A DNA stretch of 64,000 bases from Candidatus Binatia bacterium (lineage in GTDB: Bacteria; Desulfobacterota; Binatia; UBA12015). The notes beneath the pieces are model-generated. The model saw nothing but the letters and a program-made list of their open reading frames with translations, was not told where the DNA came from and did no database searches. The position numbers and the translations under genes are program-made. Location of the stretch: the NCBI GenBank assembly GCA_029243485.1, contig JAQWRY010000007.1, positions 1-64,000 of the forward strand. The letters are read 5' to 3'. This document shows positions 15,982 to 25,577 of this stretch, in pieces (position 1 is the stretch's first letter; each line of letters starts with the position of its first letter).

Positions 15982-17196
15982 CTACCTGACCAGCGAGTTG
16001 ATCTCGAAGATTGGGAGGAGGATCGCGAGCACCACGAAGATCATGACTCCGCCCATCACGACGATCATGAGGGGCTCCAGGACGGCGGTGAGGCCGGCGA
16101 GGCTGCTCTCCACGTCTTGCTCGTAGGCGTCCGCCACGCGCTCCAACATGGGCTCGAGCTCGCCCGAGCGCTCGCCCACCGCGATCATCCGGGTGAGTAG
16201 CGGGGGAAAGAGCCCTGAGCGCCGAAGAGGTTCGGCGACGCTCTGGCCCTCGCGGATGGCCGTGCGGGCCTCTTCGATTGCTCCGCGCAGCGCTTCGTTG
16301 CCGATGACGCGCCCGGCGAGTTCCAGCGCCCCAAGGAGCGGGATCCCGTTTCCGAGGAGGGTGGCGAGCGTGCTGGAGAAGCGAGCGACCGCGACCTTGG
16401 TCAGAATCGGACCGACGAGCGGCGTCGAGAGCAGCTTCCGATCGACCCACGCTCGCCCATCGGGTCGTCGGACGATCGCGGTCCCCGCCGCGATCAGCGC
16501 AAGGAGGATCAGGAGCAGGAGCCACCAGCTTTCGGTGATCGCGTTCGAGGCGCCGAGCAAGATGCGCGTCAGCAACGGAAGCTCGGCCTCCTGATCGGCG
16601 AAGATCCGCGTGACTTTCGGTACGACGAAGCCGAGCATCAGGAGCACGATGCCGCCCGAGATGCAGCTCATGATCACGGGGTAGGCGAGGGCGTTCCGTA
16701 CCCGGGCCCGCAGGCGGGTCTGCGCTTCGGTGTGCGTCGCCAATCGTTCGAGAACGAGGTCGAGGGCTCCGGCGGTCTCGCCGGCGCGGACCATGCCGAC
16801 GTAGAGTTCGGGAAAGACGGTCGGATGTTCGGACATCGCGTCCGCGAGCGACGTACCCTGACTCACGGCGTCGCGCAGATGGGAGAGGACGCGCGTGGCT
16901 GCCGGCCGTTCGGACTGTTCGCCGACCGCGGAGATCGCCTCGACTACCGGGATGCCGGCGGAAAGAAGGGTCGCGAGCTGACGGGAGATCAGCGCGAGGT
17001 CGGCGCTCGTGACGCGCGCGCTCGGTCGCCACGCTAGCGCCGCTCCCTGCGGTGACGTCGACTCTTCGACGACCTCCGTCGGATAGATGCCGCCCTTGCG
17101 CAGTCGCGACCGCGCGCTTCGTGCGCTCTCGGACTCGACGACGCCTTTGACGTTGCGGCCGCCCTCGTCGAGGCCTTTGTATGCGAAGACCGGCAT
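15982..17196 (-). CDS. gspF: Type II secretion inner-membrane platform protein GspF
   Basis: A 404-residue polytopic protein with the two GspF repeats. The first begins ISRQLATLLSAGIPVVEAI (about 68-190) and the second FSSTLATLLGNGIPLLGAL (about 270-390). Each is followed by a membrane helix, with the third helix at the C-terminus (LMIVVMGGVMIFVVLAILL). It couples the GspE motor to pseudopilus growth. Nine bases separate it from gspE upstream and gspG downstream. Confidence 0.94.
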   Translation of the reverse strand: MPVFAYKGLDEGGRNVKGVVESESARSARSRLRKGGIYPTEVVEESTSPQGAALAWRPSARVTSADLALISRQLATLLSAGIPVVEAISAVGEQSERPAATRVLSHLRDAVSQGTSLADAMSEHPTVFPELYVGMVRAGETAGALDLVLERLATHTEAQTRLRARVRNALAYPVIMSCISGGIVLLMLGFVVPKVTRIFADQEAELPLLTRILLGASNAITESWWLLLLILLALIAAGTAIVRRPDGRAWVDRKLLSTPLVGPILTKVAVARFSSTLATLLGNGIPLLGALELAGRVIGNEALRGAIEEARTAIREGQSVAEPLRRSGLFPPLLTRMIAVGERSGELEPMLERVADAYEQDVESSLAGLTAVLEPLMIVVMGGVMIFVVLAILLPIFEINSLVR

Positions 17197-17205
17197 CGAT
17201 CAGGT

Positions 17206-18807
17206 CTAGGTGACGATGTCTTCCTGCGTGACCCGGAGGACTTCGGCGACGGTCGTCGTTCCTTCGGTCACCTTCTCGGCACCGTCGTCGCGAAGGGTCC
17301 GCATGCCGCGGCTCGTTGCGAGCTTTCGGATGGCGGCGGCGTCGCTGCGTTGCATCACGAGGGTTCGCACATCGTCGTCGACCGGCAGAAGTTCGTGGAT
17401 GCCGCTTCGTCCGCGGTAGGATGTGCCTTTGCAGTCCTCGCAGCCGGGGCCCTCGCCGAAGATCTCGGTGCCGGTCGGGATTCCGAGCTCCCGCTCGGTC
17501 TCGGCGGTGGACGTTTCAGCGACCCGGCACGTCGGGCAAACCCGACGAACGAGGCGTTGGGCCATGACGCCGTTCAAGGAGGAGGAGACGAGGAACGGCT
17601 CGATCCCCATGTCTATCAGGCGCGAAAGCGCGCCGAACGAGTCGTTCGTGTGCAGCGTGGAGAACACGAGGTGGCCGGTGAGCGCCGCCTGGATCGCGAT
17701 CTCGGCGGTCTCGGGGTCCCGGATTTCGCCGACCATGATCACGTCGGGATCCTGCCGCAGGATCGACCGCAGGCCGCTTGCGAACGTGAGGTCGATCTTC
17801 GGGTTCACCTGGATCTGTCCGACGCCGTGCAACTGATATTCGATCGGGTCTTCAATCGTGATGATGTTCCGCGAGCTCGAGTTGAGGCGGGCGAGGGCGG
17901 CGTACAAAGTCGTGGTCTTGCCGCTGCCGGTGGGGCCCGTGACGAGCAAGATGCCGTGGCTTTTCTCGATCAGACGCTCGAGGTCGTCCAGGTTGGTGCC
18001 GAGGAGTCCGAGGTCTTCGAGACGGAGAAGCGCGCCCGTTCGGTCGAGAAGACGAAGGACGGCGCGTTCGCCGAACTGCGTCGGGACGATCGAGACACGA
18101 ACGTCGATGTCGCGTCCGGCGACGCGGAAGCGAAGTCGACCATCCTGCGGGAGGCGCTTCTCTGCGATGTCGAGCCCCGACATGATCTTGATTCGGGCGA
18201 CGATCGTCGGGTGGTAGCGACGCGGTGGCTTCAGGACGTCATAGAGGATCCCGTCGATGCGAAAGCGCACCGTGACGTCGCGCTCGAAGGGCTCGATGTG
18301 GATGTCCGAGGCGCGGTCCTTTACGGCCTGGAACAGAAGCGAGTTCACGAGCCGAATGATCGGGGCATCGTCGTCGGCGTCGAGTAGATCTCGCGGTTCC
18401 TCGAGTTCGTGGGCGACTTCGTCGAGGCCGCCTTCCTGGATGTCGCCCATGACCGCCTCGGCCGAGCCCTGTGCGTCGTCGTAGGCCCGGTTGATGCTGT
18501 CGAGGATTGCCGCCCCGGGGACGACGACTGGAACGATCGGACGCTGGAAGAGCGCGCGCAGGTCGTCGACGATCTGGGCTGCCCGCGGGTCGGCAAGGGC
18601 GATCTCTACGGCTCCGTCGTCCCGTTGACTCAGCGGAAGGCAGGCCGCGCGTCGCGCGTACTGAATCGGGAGCCGTGCGACGAGCGCAGGGTCGAGTTGG
18701 GACGCCTCGATCGTGTCCCGGAACTCGAGGCCGAAGCGGTTGGCGAGAGCGCTCGCGGTCGCGGAATCGGGTAGGCCCGCGGGTACCTCCGCGACGTCGT
18801 CCGCCAT
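17206..18807 (-). CDS. gspE: Type II secretion ATPase GspE
   Basis: A 533-residue ATPase driving pseudopilus assembly. The N-terminal domain (RFGLEFRDTI, LPLSQRDDGAVEIALADP) is the GspL-binding T2SSE_N type. The motor has Walker A GPTGSGKTTT, the Asp box IEDPIEYQL, Walker B RQDPDVIMVGEIRD and the His box GHLVFSTLHTNDS. The tetracysteine zinc site (CPTC, CEDC) typical of GspE is present. It starts at the ATG overlapping the gspD stop. Confidence 0.95.
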   Translation of the reverse strand: MADDVAEVPAGLPDSATASALANRFGLEFRDTIEASQLDPALVARLPIQYARRAACLPLSQRDDGAVEIALADPRAAQIVDDLRALFQRPIVPVVVPGAAILDSINRAYDDAQGSAEAVMGDIQEGGLDEVAHELEEPRDLLDADDDAPIIRLVNSLLFQAVKDRASDIHIEPFERDVTVRFRIDGILYDVLKPPRRYHPTIVARIKIMSGLDIAEKRLPQDGRLRFRVAGRDIDVRVSIVPTQFGERAVLRLLDRTGALLRLEDLGLLGTNLDDLERLIEKSHGILLVTGPTGSGKTTTLYAALARLNSSSRNIITIEDPIEYQLHGVGQIQVNPKIDLTFASGLRSILRQDPDVIMVGEIRDPETAEIAIQAALTGHLVFSTLHTNDSFGALSRLIDMGIEPFLVSSSLNGVMAQRLVRRVCPTCRVAETSTAETERELGIPTGTEIFGEGPGCEDCKGTSYRGRSGIHELLPVDDDVRTLVMQRSDAAAIRKLATSRGMRTLRDDGAEKVTEGTTTVAEVLRVTQEDIVT

Positions 18808-21104
18808 CAGTACTCCCGCGACGCGGCTCCGAGGTCGACGGGGGGCAGCAGGACGCCCCCTTCCTCCGCGGGCAGGGAACGGAGGCGGTTCGGCACGAGG
18901 CTGCCGAGGGTTCCTCCGAAGCGGCCCTCGCGCCCCTGTACGGCATCGCGGAACCTTAGGCGGCTCTCGTCGGCGACGACCCGCATCTCTTTCTGATTCT
19001 GGATGACGCGGGGCGTGAGTAGGATGATGAGGTTCACCTTCTCCTTCGTCTTCGTCTCGAACTTGAAGAGTTGGCCGAGCACCGGGATGTCCGAGAGGTA
19101 GGGCACGCCTTGCTGAGTGTCGGTCCAACGGTCGCTGATGAGCCCGCCGATCGCGACACTCTCGCCGTCCTCGACGACCACCGTGGTCGTGGTCGAGCGC
19201 AGAGACGTCGTTGGGCCGAGCTGTAGGACCTGCGCCTCGCTCGTGGGTACGAGTGCGGAGACTTCCTGGAAGACGAAGAGTCGCACGCTGTCGCCCTGCG
19301 TGATCTGCGGCGTGATGCGCAGGGTGATGCCCACGTCGCGTCGATCGATCTGACTGAAGGTGTTGGCGAGGTTCGTCTCGTTCGTCGAGCGGCTGCTCAC
19401 GAACGGAACGTTCTGGCCGACGACGATCTCGGCTTCTTCGTTGTCCGACGTGAGGATGTTCGGCGAGGAGAGGACGTTGATGTCGGAGTTGCCTTCGAGG
19501 GCTGAGATCATCGCGATGCCGGCGGGGACTTCGGTCCCGTCGGGGAGCTGGATGACCTGCTGGCTCACGAGTGCGCCGAGGAGTCCGGGCACGGCGCCGA
19601 GCGCGGCCGTATTGCCGGTCGTGAGGGCGGAACTCAGCGCGCCGATGTTCTTGAAGTTCGTCTGACCGAGCAGGACTCCGTTGCCGTCGCCGACTGACGT
19701 GCCGCCCTGTAGCTCGATGCCGAGTTCACGGGCTTTGTTGAGCGAGATCTCGAAGATGATCGCCTCGACGAGCACCTGCGGTCGCGCCACGTCGAGCTGC
19801 TGGATCACGCCGCGCAGCGTGTCGTAGTCCTGCGGTGCCGCCGCGATGACGAGCGAGTTGGTCGCCGGGTCGGCAGTGACCCGTACATCGCCCTCCAGCT
19901 CGAACGGTCCGCCGCCAGTGCCCGCGCTGCTCGCGCCCTGGCCGCGCCCGCCTGCGGACGGAGGCGTACGGCCTCCGAGTCCGCCGAGACTGCCGGCGTT
20001 GCGGCCGCCGATTGTGCTGCGACCGAACGGCTGTGAGCTCGAGTCGTTGCCGAACCGCCCGCCGCCCTGAGTGACCGAACGGCCGGGAAGGGACTGACGC
20101 ACCGGAGTGTTCACCGAAATGCCGAGCAGGTCGGCCAGGACCTGAACGAGCTCGGACGCATCTGCGTGGCGAAGCGCGTAGACCTGAATCCGGCCGGAGC
20201 CGCGCGGAAGCGGTACGTCCAGCTTGTCGATCAACGCGCGCACCTGCCGGATCTGGAAGGGGCTGCCGATCACGACAATCGAGTTCGATCGCTCTTCGGG
20301 GACGATCTTCAATGCGGCTTTCTTCCCCGCGGTCGAGGACCTGCGATTTCCGGAGGCGACGTTGGTCACGGCCGACGTTCCGCTGCGGCGCGGTTTCGTC
20401 GTGGCCACGTCCTCCTCGACGGCGTCGAGCAGGATGCTCGCTAGCTCACCGGAGAATGCGTAGTGCAACGGAATGACTTCGACCGTGCGCTCCTGCCCGG
20501 GGACGTCGAGCTGCTGGATGATGTTCATGAGCCGGGAGATGTTCGACCCGGTGTCGATGACGATGAGCGAGTTGGTGGGCGCGTACGCGCTGATCAGCCC
20601 TTCGCGCGAGACGAGGGGCTGAAGGAGGGCCGCAGCTGCGTCGGCCGCGATGTGGAGGAGCGGAACGATCTGCGTGACGAAGATGTCGTTGCCCTCGCCG
20701 TCGTCGGCCAGAGGCAGGTGGGTCGCTTTCGCGTCCTTGATCGGGATGATCTTGGTTATGGGCCCGGAGGCGACGAGCGTGAAGCCCTTCACCTGCAGGA
20801 CGGATTGGAAGACCTGATAGGCCTCCTTCACCGTGATCTCCTTGGGGGACACCACCGAGACCCGCCCCTGGACCTTCTCGTCCATGAGGAAGTTCCGCCC
20901 GGTGATCTCACTGATGAACTTCACGAGCGTGGGCAGCTCGACGTCCTGGAAGTCCATCAGGACGAGCTCGTCGGGCCCGAGCGCATGAGGAGCGCCGTCG
21001 CCGGGCGAGGCCGCATCGGCCTGCGCCGCAGAGACGGTCGGCAGGAGGCCGGAGAGTAGAACCGCCAGGACGGCAACTACCGAATTTCGTACGAAAGCGT
21101 CCGT
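18807..21104 (-). CDS. gspD: Type II secretion secretin GspD (start codon unclear)
   Basis: About 765 residues forming the outer-membrane pore. A signal peptide (VRNSVVAVLAVLLSGLLPTVSA) precedes the N0 domain (LMDFQDVELPTLVKFIS), N1-N3 repeats with a long Gly-rich loop in N3 (about 20040-19930), and the secretin domain (VPFVSSRSTNE, then SVAIGGLISD and VPYLSDIPVLG). The frame of the signal peptide has no ATG, GTG or TTG nearby. The first codon after a purine-rich G9 tract is ACG at 21104-21102, used here as a provisional start. The gene overlaps the gspC stop (21077), so reinitiation or ribosomal slippage on the G tract could deliver ribosomes. A single-base error in the G run would also explain it. 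Confidence 0.88.
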   Translation of the reverse strand, partial: TDAFVRNSVVAVLAVLLSGLLPTVSAAQADAASPGDGAPHALGPDELVLMDFQDVELPTLVKFISEITGRNFLMDEKVQGRVSVVSPKEITVKEAYQVFQSVLQVKGFTLVASGPITKIIPIKDAKATHLPLADDGEGNDIFVTQIVPLLHIAADAAAALLQPLVSREGLISAYAPTNSLIVIDTGSNISRLMNIIQQLDVPGQERTVEVIPLHYAFSGELASILLDAVEEDVATTKPRRSGTSAVTNVASGNRRSSTAGKKAALKIVPEERSNSIVVIGSPFQIRQVRALIDKLDVPLPRGSGRIQVYALRHADASELVQVLADLLGISVNTPVRQSLPGRSVTQGGGRFGNDSSSQPFGRSTIGGRNAGSLGGLGGRTPPSAGGRGQGASSAGTGGGPFELEGDVRVTADPATNSLVIAAAPQDYDTLRGVIQQLDVARPQVLVEAIIFEISLNKARELGIELQGGTSVGDGNGVLLGQTNFKNIGALSSALTTGNTAALGAVPGLLGALVSQQVIQLPDGTEVPAGIAMISALEGNSDINVLSSPNILTSDNEEAEIVVGQNVPFVSSRSTNETNLANTFSQIDRRDVGITLRITPQITQGDSVRLFVFQEVSALVPTSEAQVLQLGPTTSLRSTTTTVVVEDGESVAIGGLISDRWTDTQQGVPYLSDIPVLGQLFKFETKTKEKVNLIILLTPRVIQNQKEMRVVADESRLRFRDAVQGREGRFGGTLGSLVPNRLRSLPAEEGGVLLPPVDLGAASREY

Positions 21105-21961
21105 GGCTCCCCCCCCCTCAACACATCGACGGTAAGTCGATTCTCCCCCTTCAACTCCCCGAACAAGCCCATGGCCCGCGTCGGGTCCGTTAGCTCCGTA
21201 CCATTGATGCGTTGTACCACATCGTTGTTGCGAAGCCCGAGTTGCTGAAACAGGCTGCCGCGACGGATCGCAAAGACCCGGAAGCCCTGGGTGTTGCCGT
21301 CCTTCATGCTCGGCACCGCGCGCATCTGGGTGAAGAGCGTCGAGAGATTGTCGAGCTGGTGGTCGACCTCGGCCCGCCCGATCATGAACCGGTCGTCTCC
21401 GAGCTTCCGCACCTTGGACTCGGCGGCCTTCTTCGAGGCGGACGATCCCGCCCGGGTGCGGGTCTTGTTGGCCGAGGCACTGACGCCCAGGTCCGGCGGG
21501 ACGGTGAGAACCTCTTCCTTCGCTCCCCGTTGGAGCACGATCCGCCGCCAGCCGACCTCGACGACTTCGGCGCCGTCCAGCCCGTCGCCGAGGCGGACCA
21601 GCTTCTGCTCCTTGGCCTTTTGGTCTTCGACGATCCCGAAGCGGAAGTCGCCGGCACCACCGGTTCCGAGCAGCTTCAGGTCGGCGGGGCCCGCCTGGGC
21701 CTGGGTGGTGCGCCGACGGTTGGGCTCCTCGTCCCGGACGGCCGCGAAGAGGTCTCTGCGGGCGATCGGGAGATACGCCGACAGTGGATCTGTCTTCGCC
21801 TCGCGCGTAGGCGCCGAGGCGGAAGCGCCGCGCTCTATCCCGGCGCGACTCAGGCGCCCCCGTACCACGCTGGAAATCGCAGTCGCGACGAACAGGGCCG
21901 CCAGCCCGAGAAGGAGCAGACGGCCAGCGACCCAGTAGGGCCGAGCGATCCGCGTGATCAC
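21077..21961 (-). CDS. gspC: Type II secretion protein GspC
   Basis: First gene of the minus-strand gsp operon. One membrane helix near the start (RLLLLGLAALFVATAIS), then the homology-region domain (PLSAYLPIARRDLF, LKLLGTGGAGDFRFGIVED) that binds GspD N0, and a C-terminal PDZ domain (GFRVFAIRRGSLFQQLGLRNNDVVQRING). I chose GTG 21961 (294 residues), which leaves a short cytoplasmic start. A GTG at 22018 would add 19 residues without family resemblance. It faces lysS across about 170 bases that must hold both promoters; I cannot place them with confidence. Confidence 0.87.
   Translation of the reverse strand: MITRIARPYWVAGRLLLLGLAALFVATAISSVVRGRLSRAGIERGASASAPTREAKTDPLSAYLPIARRDLFAAVRDEEPNRRRTTQAQAGPADLKLLGTGGAGDFRFGIVEDQKAKEQKLVRLGDGLDGAEVVEVGWRRIVLQRGAKEEVLTVPPDLGVSASANKTRTRAGSSASKKAAESKVRKLGDDRFMIGRAEVDHQLDNLSTLFTQMRAVPSMKDGNTQGFRVFAIRRGSLFQQLGLRNNDVVQRINGTELTDPTRAMGLFGELKGENRLTVDVLRGGEPRTLSYEIR
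21109..21117. repeat. Nine-G homopolymer at gspC-gspD junction
   Basis: A run of nine G on the minus strand lies within the last codons of gspC and directly before the only possible initiation zone of gspD. One additional G would fuse the gspC frame to gspD and put GTG and TTG codons in frame with it. Runs of this length are prone to slippage in replication, translation and sequencing. Confidence 0.8.
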
Positions 21962-22132
21962 GTCCGTACCATGAACTATCCGATTCTCGCAGACCTGCAA
22001 GTAATCGGCTCGTATCACCGCGGGGCGGGACTTCTGGGGGAGGCTCGCGTTGACGGGGCACGGATTGGACGGTTACTGTGGGCTGATACCCGCGGGCCTG
22101 ATGGTGAGGATGCCCGCTCGAGCCGAGTCCCC

Positions 22133-23605
22133 GTGAGCGAAGACGATCTGACCGCGACCCGGCGAGCCAAACTTGCGACCCTGCGCGCATCCGGCTTCGC
22201 GTACCCCAACGATTTCAGGCCCGAGAACCGTGCCGGCGAAATCCTGGCCACGCACGCGGATCACGACAGGGAGGCCCTCGAAGGCCTGGGCCGTGAGGTC
22301 GTGGTTGCGGGCCGGGTCATGGCCAAGCGGAGCTTCGGCAAGGCCGCCTTCGCGGTCATCGAGGACGAGACCGGTCGCGTCCAGGCGTACCTCAAGAAGG
22401 ACAAGCTCGACGAGGAGACGTTCGCGCTCGTGAAGTCCCTCGATCTGGGTGACCGCATCGGCGTCCGGGGCACGGTCTTTCGGACCCGGACCGACGAGAT
22501 CACGATCGCCGCCACTGAGATGCACCTTCTGGTGAAGTGCCTTCATCCGCTGCCCGAGAAGTGGCATGGCCTGACCGACGTCGAGATCCGCTACCGGCAG
22601 CGCTACCTCGACCTGCTGAACAACGCCGAGGTGCGCGAGTCGTTCCAGAAGCGCGCGAAGATCCTCTCGGGGATGCGCGACTTCCTGACAAAGCGCGACT
22701 ACCTCGAAGTCGAGACCCCGATCCTGCAGGCCATCGCGGGCGGCGCCGCGGCCAAGCCCTTTCGCACACAGCACAACGCGTTGGATCTCTCGCTCCAGCT
22801 TCGGATCGCTCCGGAACTCTACCTGAAGCGACTCCTCGTCGGGGGCTTCGAGCGCGTCTTCGAGATCGGGCGAAACTTTCGGAACGAAGGGCTGTCGACG
22901 CGTCACAATCCCGAGTTCACGATGCTCGAGTTCTACCAGTCGTACGCGAGCGTCGACGATCTGTTGCCGCTCGTCGAAGAGATGATCGTCGGGCTGGCGG
23001 AATCGCTGCACGGTGGAACGAAGATCACGTACGGCGAGCAGGAGATCGATCTCGGCCAGCCGTGGAACCGTCTTTCGCTCGTCGGAGCCACCGCCGAGCG
23101 CGTGGGCTGTGCGCCCGAGGATCTTCGCTCCGACGCCAAGGCAGCCGAGATCGCGAAGAAGCACGGCGTCCAGCCGCCGCCCGGAGCCGGTGCCGGCAAG
23201 ATTACGACGGAGCTCTTCGAGCACCTCTTCGAGCCGGAGCTCGTGCAGCCGACCTTCGTGATCGACTTTCCACGCGAGGTGTCGCCGCTCGCGCGTCCGC
23301 GCGACGGAGATCCGTTCCTGGTGGACCGGTTCGAGCTCTACGCCGCGGGTCGTGAGATGGCGAACGGGTTCTCCGAGCTCAACGACCCGGATGACCAGCG
23401 GGAACGGTTTGCAGCGCAGGTCGCCAGTCGCGCGCACGGCGACGAAGAAGCACACCCGATGGACGAGGACTACATCACGGCTCTAGAGTACGGCATGCCG
23501 CCCGCCGCCGGTTGCGGTGTCGGTATCGACCGGCTGGTCATGTTGCTCTGCAACCTCCCGTCGATTCGCGACGCGATCCTCTTCCCGCTTCTGAGGCCTC
23601 AATGA
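22133..23605 (+). CDS. lysS: Lysine-tRNA ligase (class II)
   Basis: A 490-residue class II LysRS that charges tRNA-Lys. The N-terminal OB-fold anticodon domain (VVAGRVMAKRSFGKAAFAVI) is followed by the catalytic core: motif 1 with KRAKILSGMRDFLTKRDYLEVETPIL, motif 2 (RNFRNEGLSTRHNPEFTMLE) and motif 3 near the end (GCGVGIDRLVMLL). I use GTG 22133 (VSEDDLTATRRAKL), matching the usual N-terminus; the open frame continues upstream through gspC antisense. It ends in an ATGA overlap with the Lol permease, so lysS heads the lol-bam-lpx unit. Confidence 0.95.
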   Translation: MSEDDLTATRRAKLATLRASGFAYPNDFRPENRAGEILATHADHDREALEGLGREVVVAGRVMAKRSFGKAAFAVIEDETGRVQAYLKKDKLDEETFALVKSLDLGDRIGVRGTVFRTRTDEITIAATEMHLLVKCLHPLPEKWHGLTDVEIRYRQRYLDLLNNAEVRESFQKRAKILSGMRDFLTKRDYLEVETPILQAIAGGAAAKPFRTQHNALDLSLQLRIAPELYLKRLLVGGFERVFEIGRNFRNEGLSTRHNPEFTMLEFYQSYASVDDLLPLVEEMIVGLAESLHGGTKITYGEQEIDLGQPWNRLSLVGATAERVGCAPEDLRSDAKAAEIAKKHGVQPPPGAGAGKITTELFEHLFEPELVQPTFVIDFPREVSPLARPRDGDPFLVDRFELYAAGREMANGFSELNDPDDQRERFAAQVASRAHGDEEAHPMDEDYITALEYGMPPAAGCGVGIDRLVMLLCNLPSIRDAILFPLLRPQ

Positions 23606-24879
23606 GGTCCTGGTGGGGCTCTTGGGAGCTCTCGGTCGGGATGCGCTACCTCCGCGCCCGGCGCCGCGAAGCCTTCGTTTCGCTCATCGCGCTGATCGCC
23701 GGGGCGGGCGTTGCCATCGGCGTGATGACCTTGTGCATCGTCCTCGCGGTCATGACGGGCTTCGAGGAGGATCTGCGCGAGCGAATCCTCGGTTTCAATC
23801 CGCAGATCGTCGTGTTGAGCCACGGCGGTACGTTGCGAAAAGCTGCCGAGGCCGAGCAGGCGGTTGCGGGAACGGTTGGCGTCGCGAAGGCGGCACCGTT
23901 CGTTTACGGCCAGGCGATGGTGAGCAGCGCTGATGCGGTCTCCGGCGCGGTCGTGCGAGGAGTCGAGCCTGCTCGGATCGACGACGTCGTCGAAGTGCGT
24001 CGTCACATCAAGCGCGGCTCGGCCGACGATCTCGGCAAGCCCATGCCGATCGAGCGATTCGTCGATGGCGAGTTGGAACGATTCAGCGTGCCGCAGGTGT
24101 TGCTCGGATTCGAACTCGCGAAGACTCTCGGTGTAGACGTCGGCGACTGGATCAACCTGATGTCGCCGCTCGGTACGCCATCCGCGGTCGGGATGGTTCC
24201 GCGGGTGAAGCGTTATGCCGTCGGTGGCGTGTTCGACTCCGGGATGTACGACTACGATTCGACGATCCTCTATATGGCGATCGGTGACGCGCAGCGCTTT
24301 TTCAAGATGGAAGACACTGTCAGCGGCATCGAGGTGCGCCTCGACGACCTGAACGCCGCGCGCGAGGTTTCAGGCCAGATCGAGGAGCGGCTCGGCTATC
24401 CGTACTACGCGCGCGACTGGATGGAGGTGAACCGAAACCTCTTCGTCGCCTTCAAGCTCGAGAAGTTCATCCAGTTCGTCGTCCTGCTTCTGATCGTCCT
24501 GGTGGCGGCGTTCAACATCGCCGCGACCCTGATCATGGTCGTCATGGAGCGGCGCAAGGACATCGCGATCCTGAAGTCCATGGGGGCGTCGAATCAGGCC
24601 GTCGGCCGGATCTTCATCTTTAAGGGCGCCCTGATCGGCGTGACGGGGACGCTCATCGGCATCCTCGGAGGACTCGGCGGGTCGCTCCTCTTGCGGCGCT
24701 ACCAGTTCATCGAGTTGCCCAAGGACGTCTTCTACGTGAATACGGTTCCGGTCCGGCTCGAGCCCGAGAACTTCCTCCTGGTGGCGGGCGCCTCGATCCT
24801 GATCTGCATCCTCGCCACCATCTACCCGGCCAGGCAGGCGGCCCGCCTCGCACCCGTCGAAGTGATCCGCTACGAGTGA
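23602..24879 (+). CDS. lolE: Lipoprotein-releasing ABC permease (LolC/E-like)
   Basis: A 425-residue inner-membrane permease extracting lipoproteins for the LolA carrier. The family start GMRYLRARRREAFVSLI precedes membrane helix 1 (GAGVAIGVMTLCIVLAVMTGF). A large periplasmic MacB-like domain follows, then three C-terminal helices (about 285-420), ending in the FtsX/LolE motif ARLAPVEVIRYE. Only one such permease is encoded, so the transporter is probably a homodimer of the LolF kind rather than LolC plus LolE. Naming within LolC/E/F is uncertain. Coupled to lysS and lolD by overlapping codons. Confidence 0.9.
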   Translation: MRSWWGSWELSVGMRYLRARRREAFVSLIALIAGAGVAIGVMTLCIVLAVMTGFEEDLRERILGFNPQIVVLSHGGTLRKAAEAEQAVAGTVGVAKAAPFVYGQAMVSSADAVSGAVVRGVEPARIDDVVEVRRHIKRGSADDLGKPMPIERFVDGELERFSVPQVLLGFELAKTLGVDVGDWINLMSPLGTPSAVGMVPRVKRYAVGGVFDSGMYDYDSTILYMAIGDAQRFFKMEDTVSGIEVRLDDLNAAREVSGQIEERLGYPYYARDWMEVNRNLFVAFKLEKFIQFVVLLLIVLVAAFNIAATLIMVVMERRKDIAILKSMGASNQAVGRIFIFKGALIGVTGTLIGILGGLGGSLLLRRYQFIELPKDVFYVNTVPVRLEPENFLLVAGASILICILATIYPARQAARLAPVEVIRYE

Positions 24880-25577
24880 GGCCGGCAAGTGGGGTGGGGC
24901 AACGAGCGCACATCGAGGCCAGTGGAGTGGCCAAGGAATTCGTCGACGGACCGCGATCCGTGCGCGTGCTTTCCGAAATCAGCCTCTCGGTCGAGCGGGG
25001 TGAGACGGTCTCGATCGTCGGGGAATCCGGCGTGGGGAAGAGCACTCTCCTGCACATCCTGGGCGGGCTCGAGCGCCCGAGCAGCGGGGCCGTACGGGTC
25101 GGCGAAGTCGACCTGTCCGAGCAGAGCGAGAAGGAGCTCGCCCGCTTTCGGAACGAGTCGATCGGCTTCGTGTTCCAATTCCATCACCTCATGCCGGACT
25201 TCACCGCCCTCGAGAACGTCATGATGCCGAGTCTGATCGCCGGAGAGCATCCCAGGGAGGCGCGAGGGCCCGCCGAGGCCATTCTCGAGCGCGTCGGTCT
25301 GGCCGACCGCCTCGATCACCGCCCCGGGGAGCTGAGCGGAGGCGAACAGCAGCGTGTTGCCGTCGCACGAGCGGTCGTCCGTCACCCGGACCTCGTTCTG
25401 GCCGACGAGCCGACCGGCAATCTCGATCCGGACACGGCCAGCGACATCGAGCGGCTCCTCGTCGAATTGAACGGAGAAGTCGGAACCACTTGCGTGGTCG
25501 TCACTCACAGTGACCGGCTCGCCGGCGCCATGGATCGCCGGCTGCGCCTCACGCACGGTCACATCGAGACAGCATGA
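24876..25577 (+). CDS. lolD: Lipoprotein-releasing ABC ATPase LolD
   Basis: A 233-residue ABC ATPase energising the preceding permease. Walker A GESGVGKST, Q loop VFQFHHLMPDFTALENV (LolD-type), signature LSGGEQQRVAVARA, Walker B LVLADEPTGNLD and switch His VVVTHS. The GTG start overlaps the permease stop and the gene overlaps bamA by four bases, placing Lol and Bam functions in one unit. Confidence 0.94.
   Translation: MRPASGVGQRAHIEASGVAKEFVDGPRSVRVLSEISLSVERGETVSIVGESGVGKSTLLHILGGLERPSSGAVRVGEVDLSEQSEKELARFRNESIGFVFQFHHLMPDFTALENVMMPSLIAGEHPREARGPAEAILERVGLADRLDHRPGELSGGEQQRVAVARAVVRHPDLVLADEPTGNLDPDTASDIERLLVELNGEVGTTCVVVTHSDRLAGAMDRRLRLTHGHIETA

Noticed and set aside
21962-22132. Sigma-70 promoters for gspC and lysS
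   Set aside because: Candidate hexamers (for example TTGCAG with a GATAGT-like box) match consensus too poorly to call.
18807-22190. Apparent 1127-residue GspD reading back through gspC
   Set aside because: The upstream third is an out-of-frame reading of gspC; the signal peptide of GspD marks the true N-terminus.
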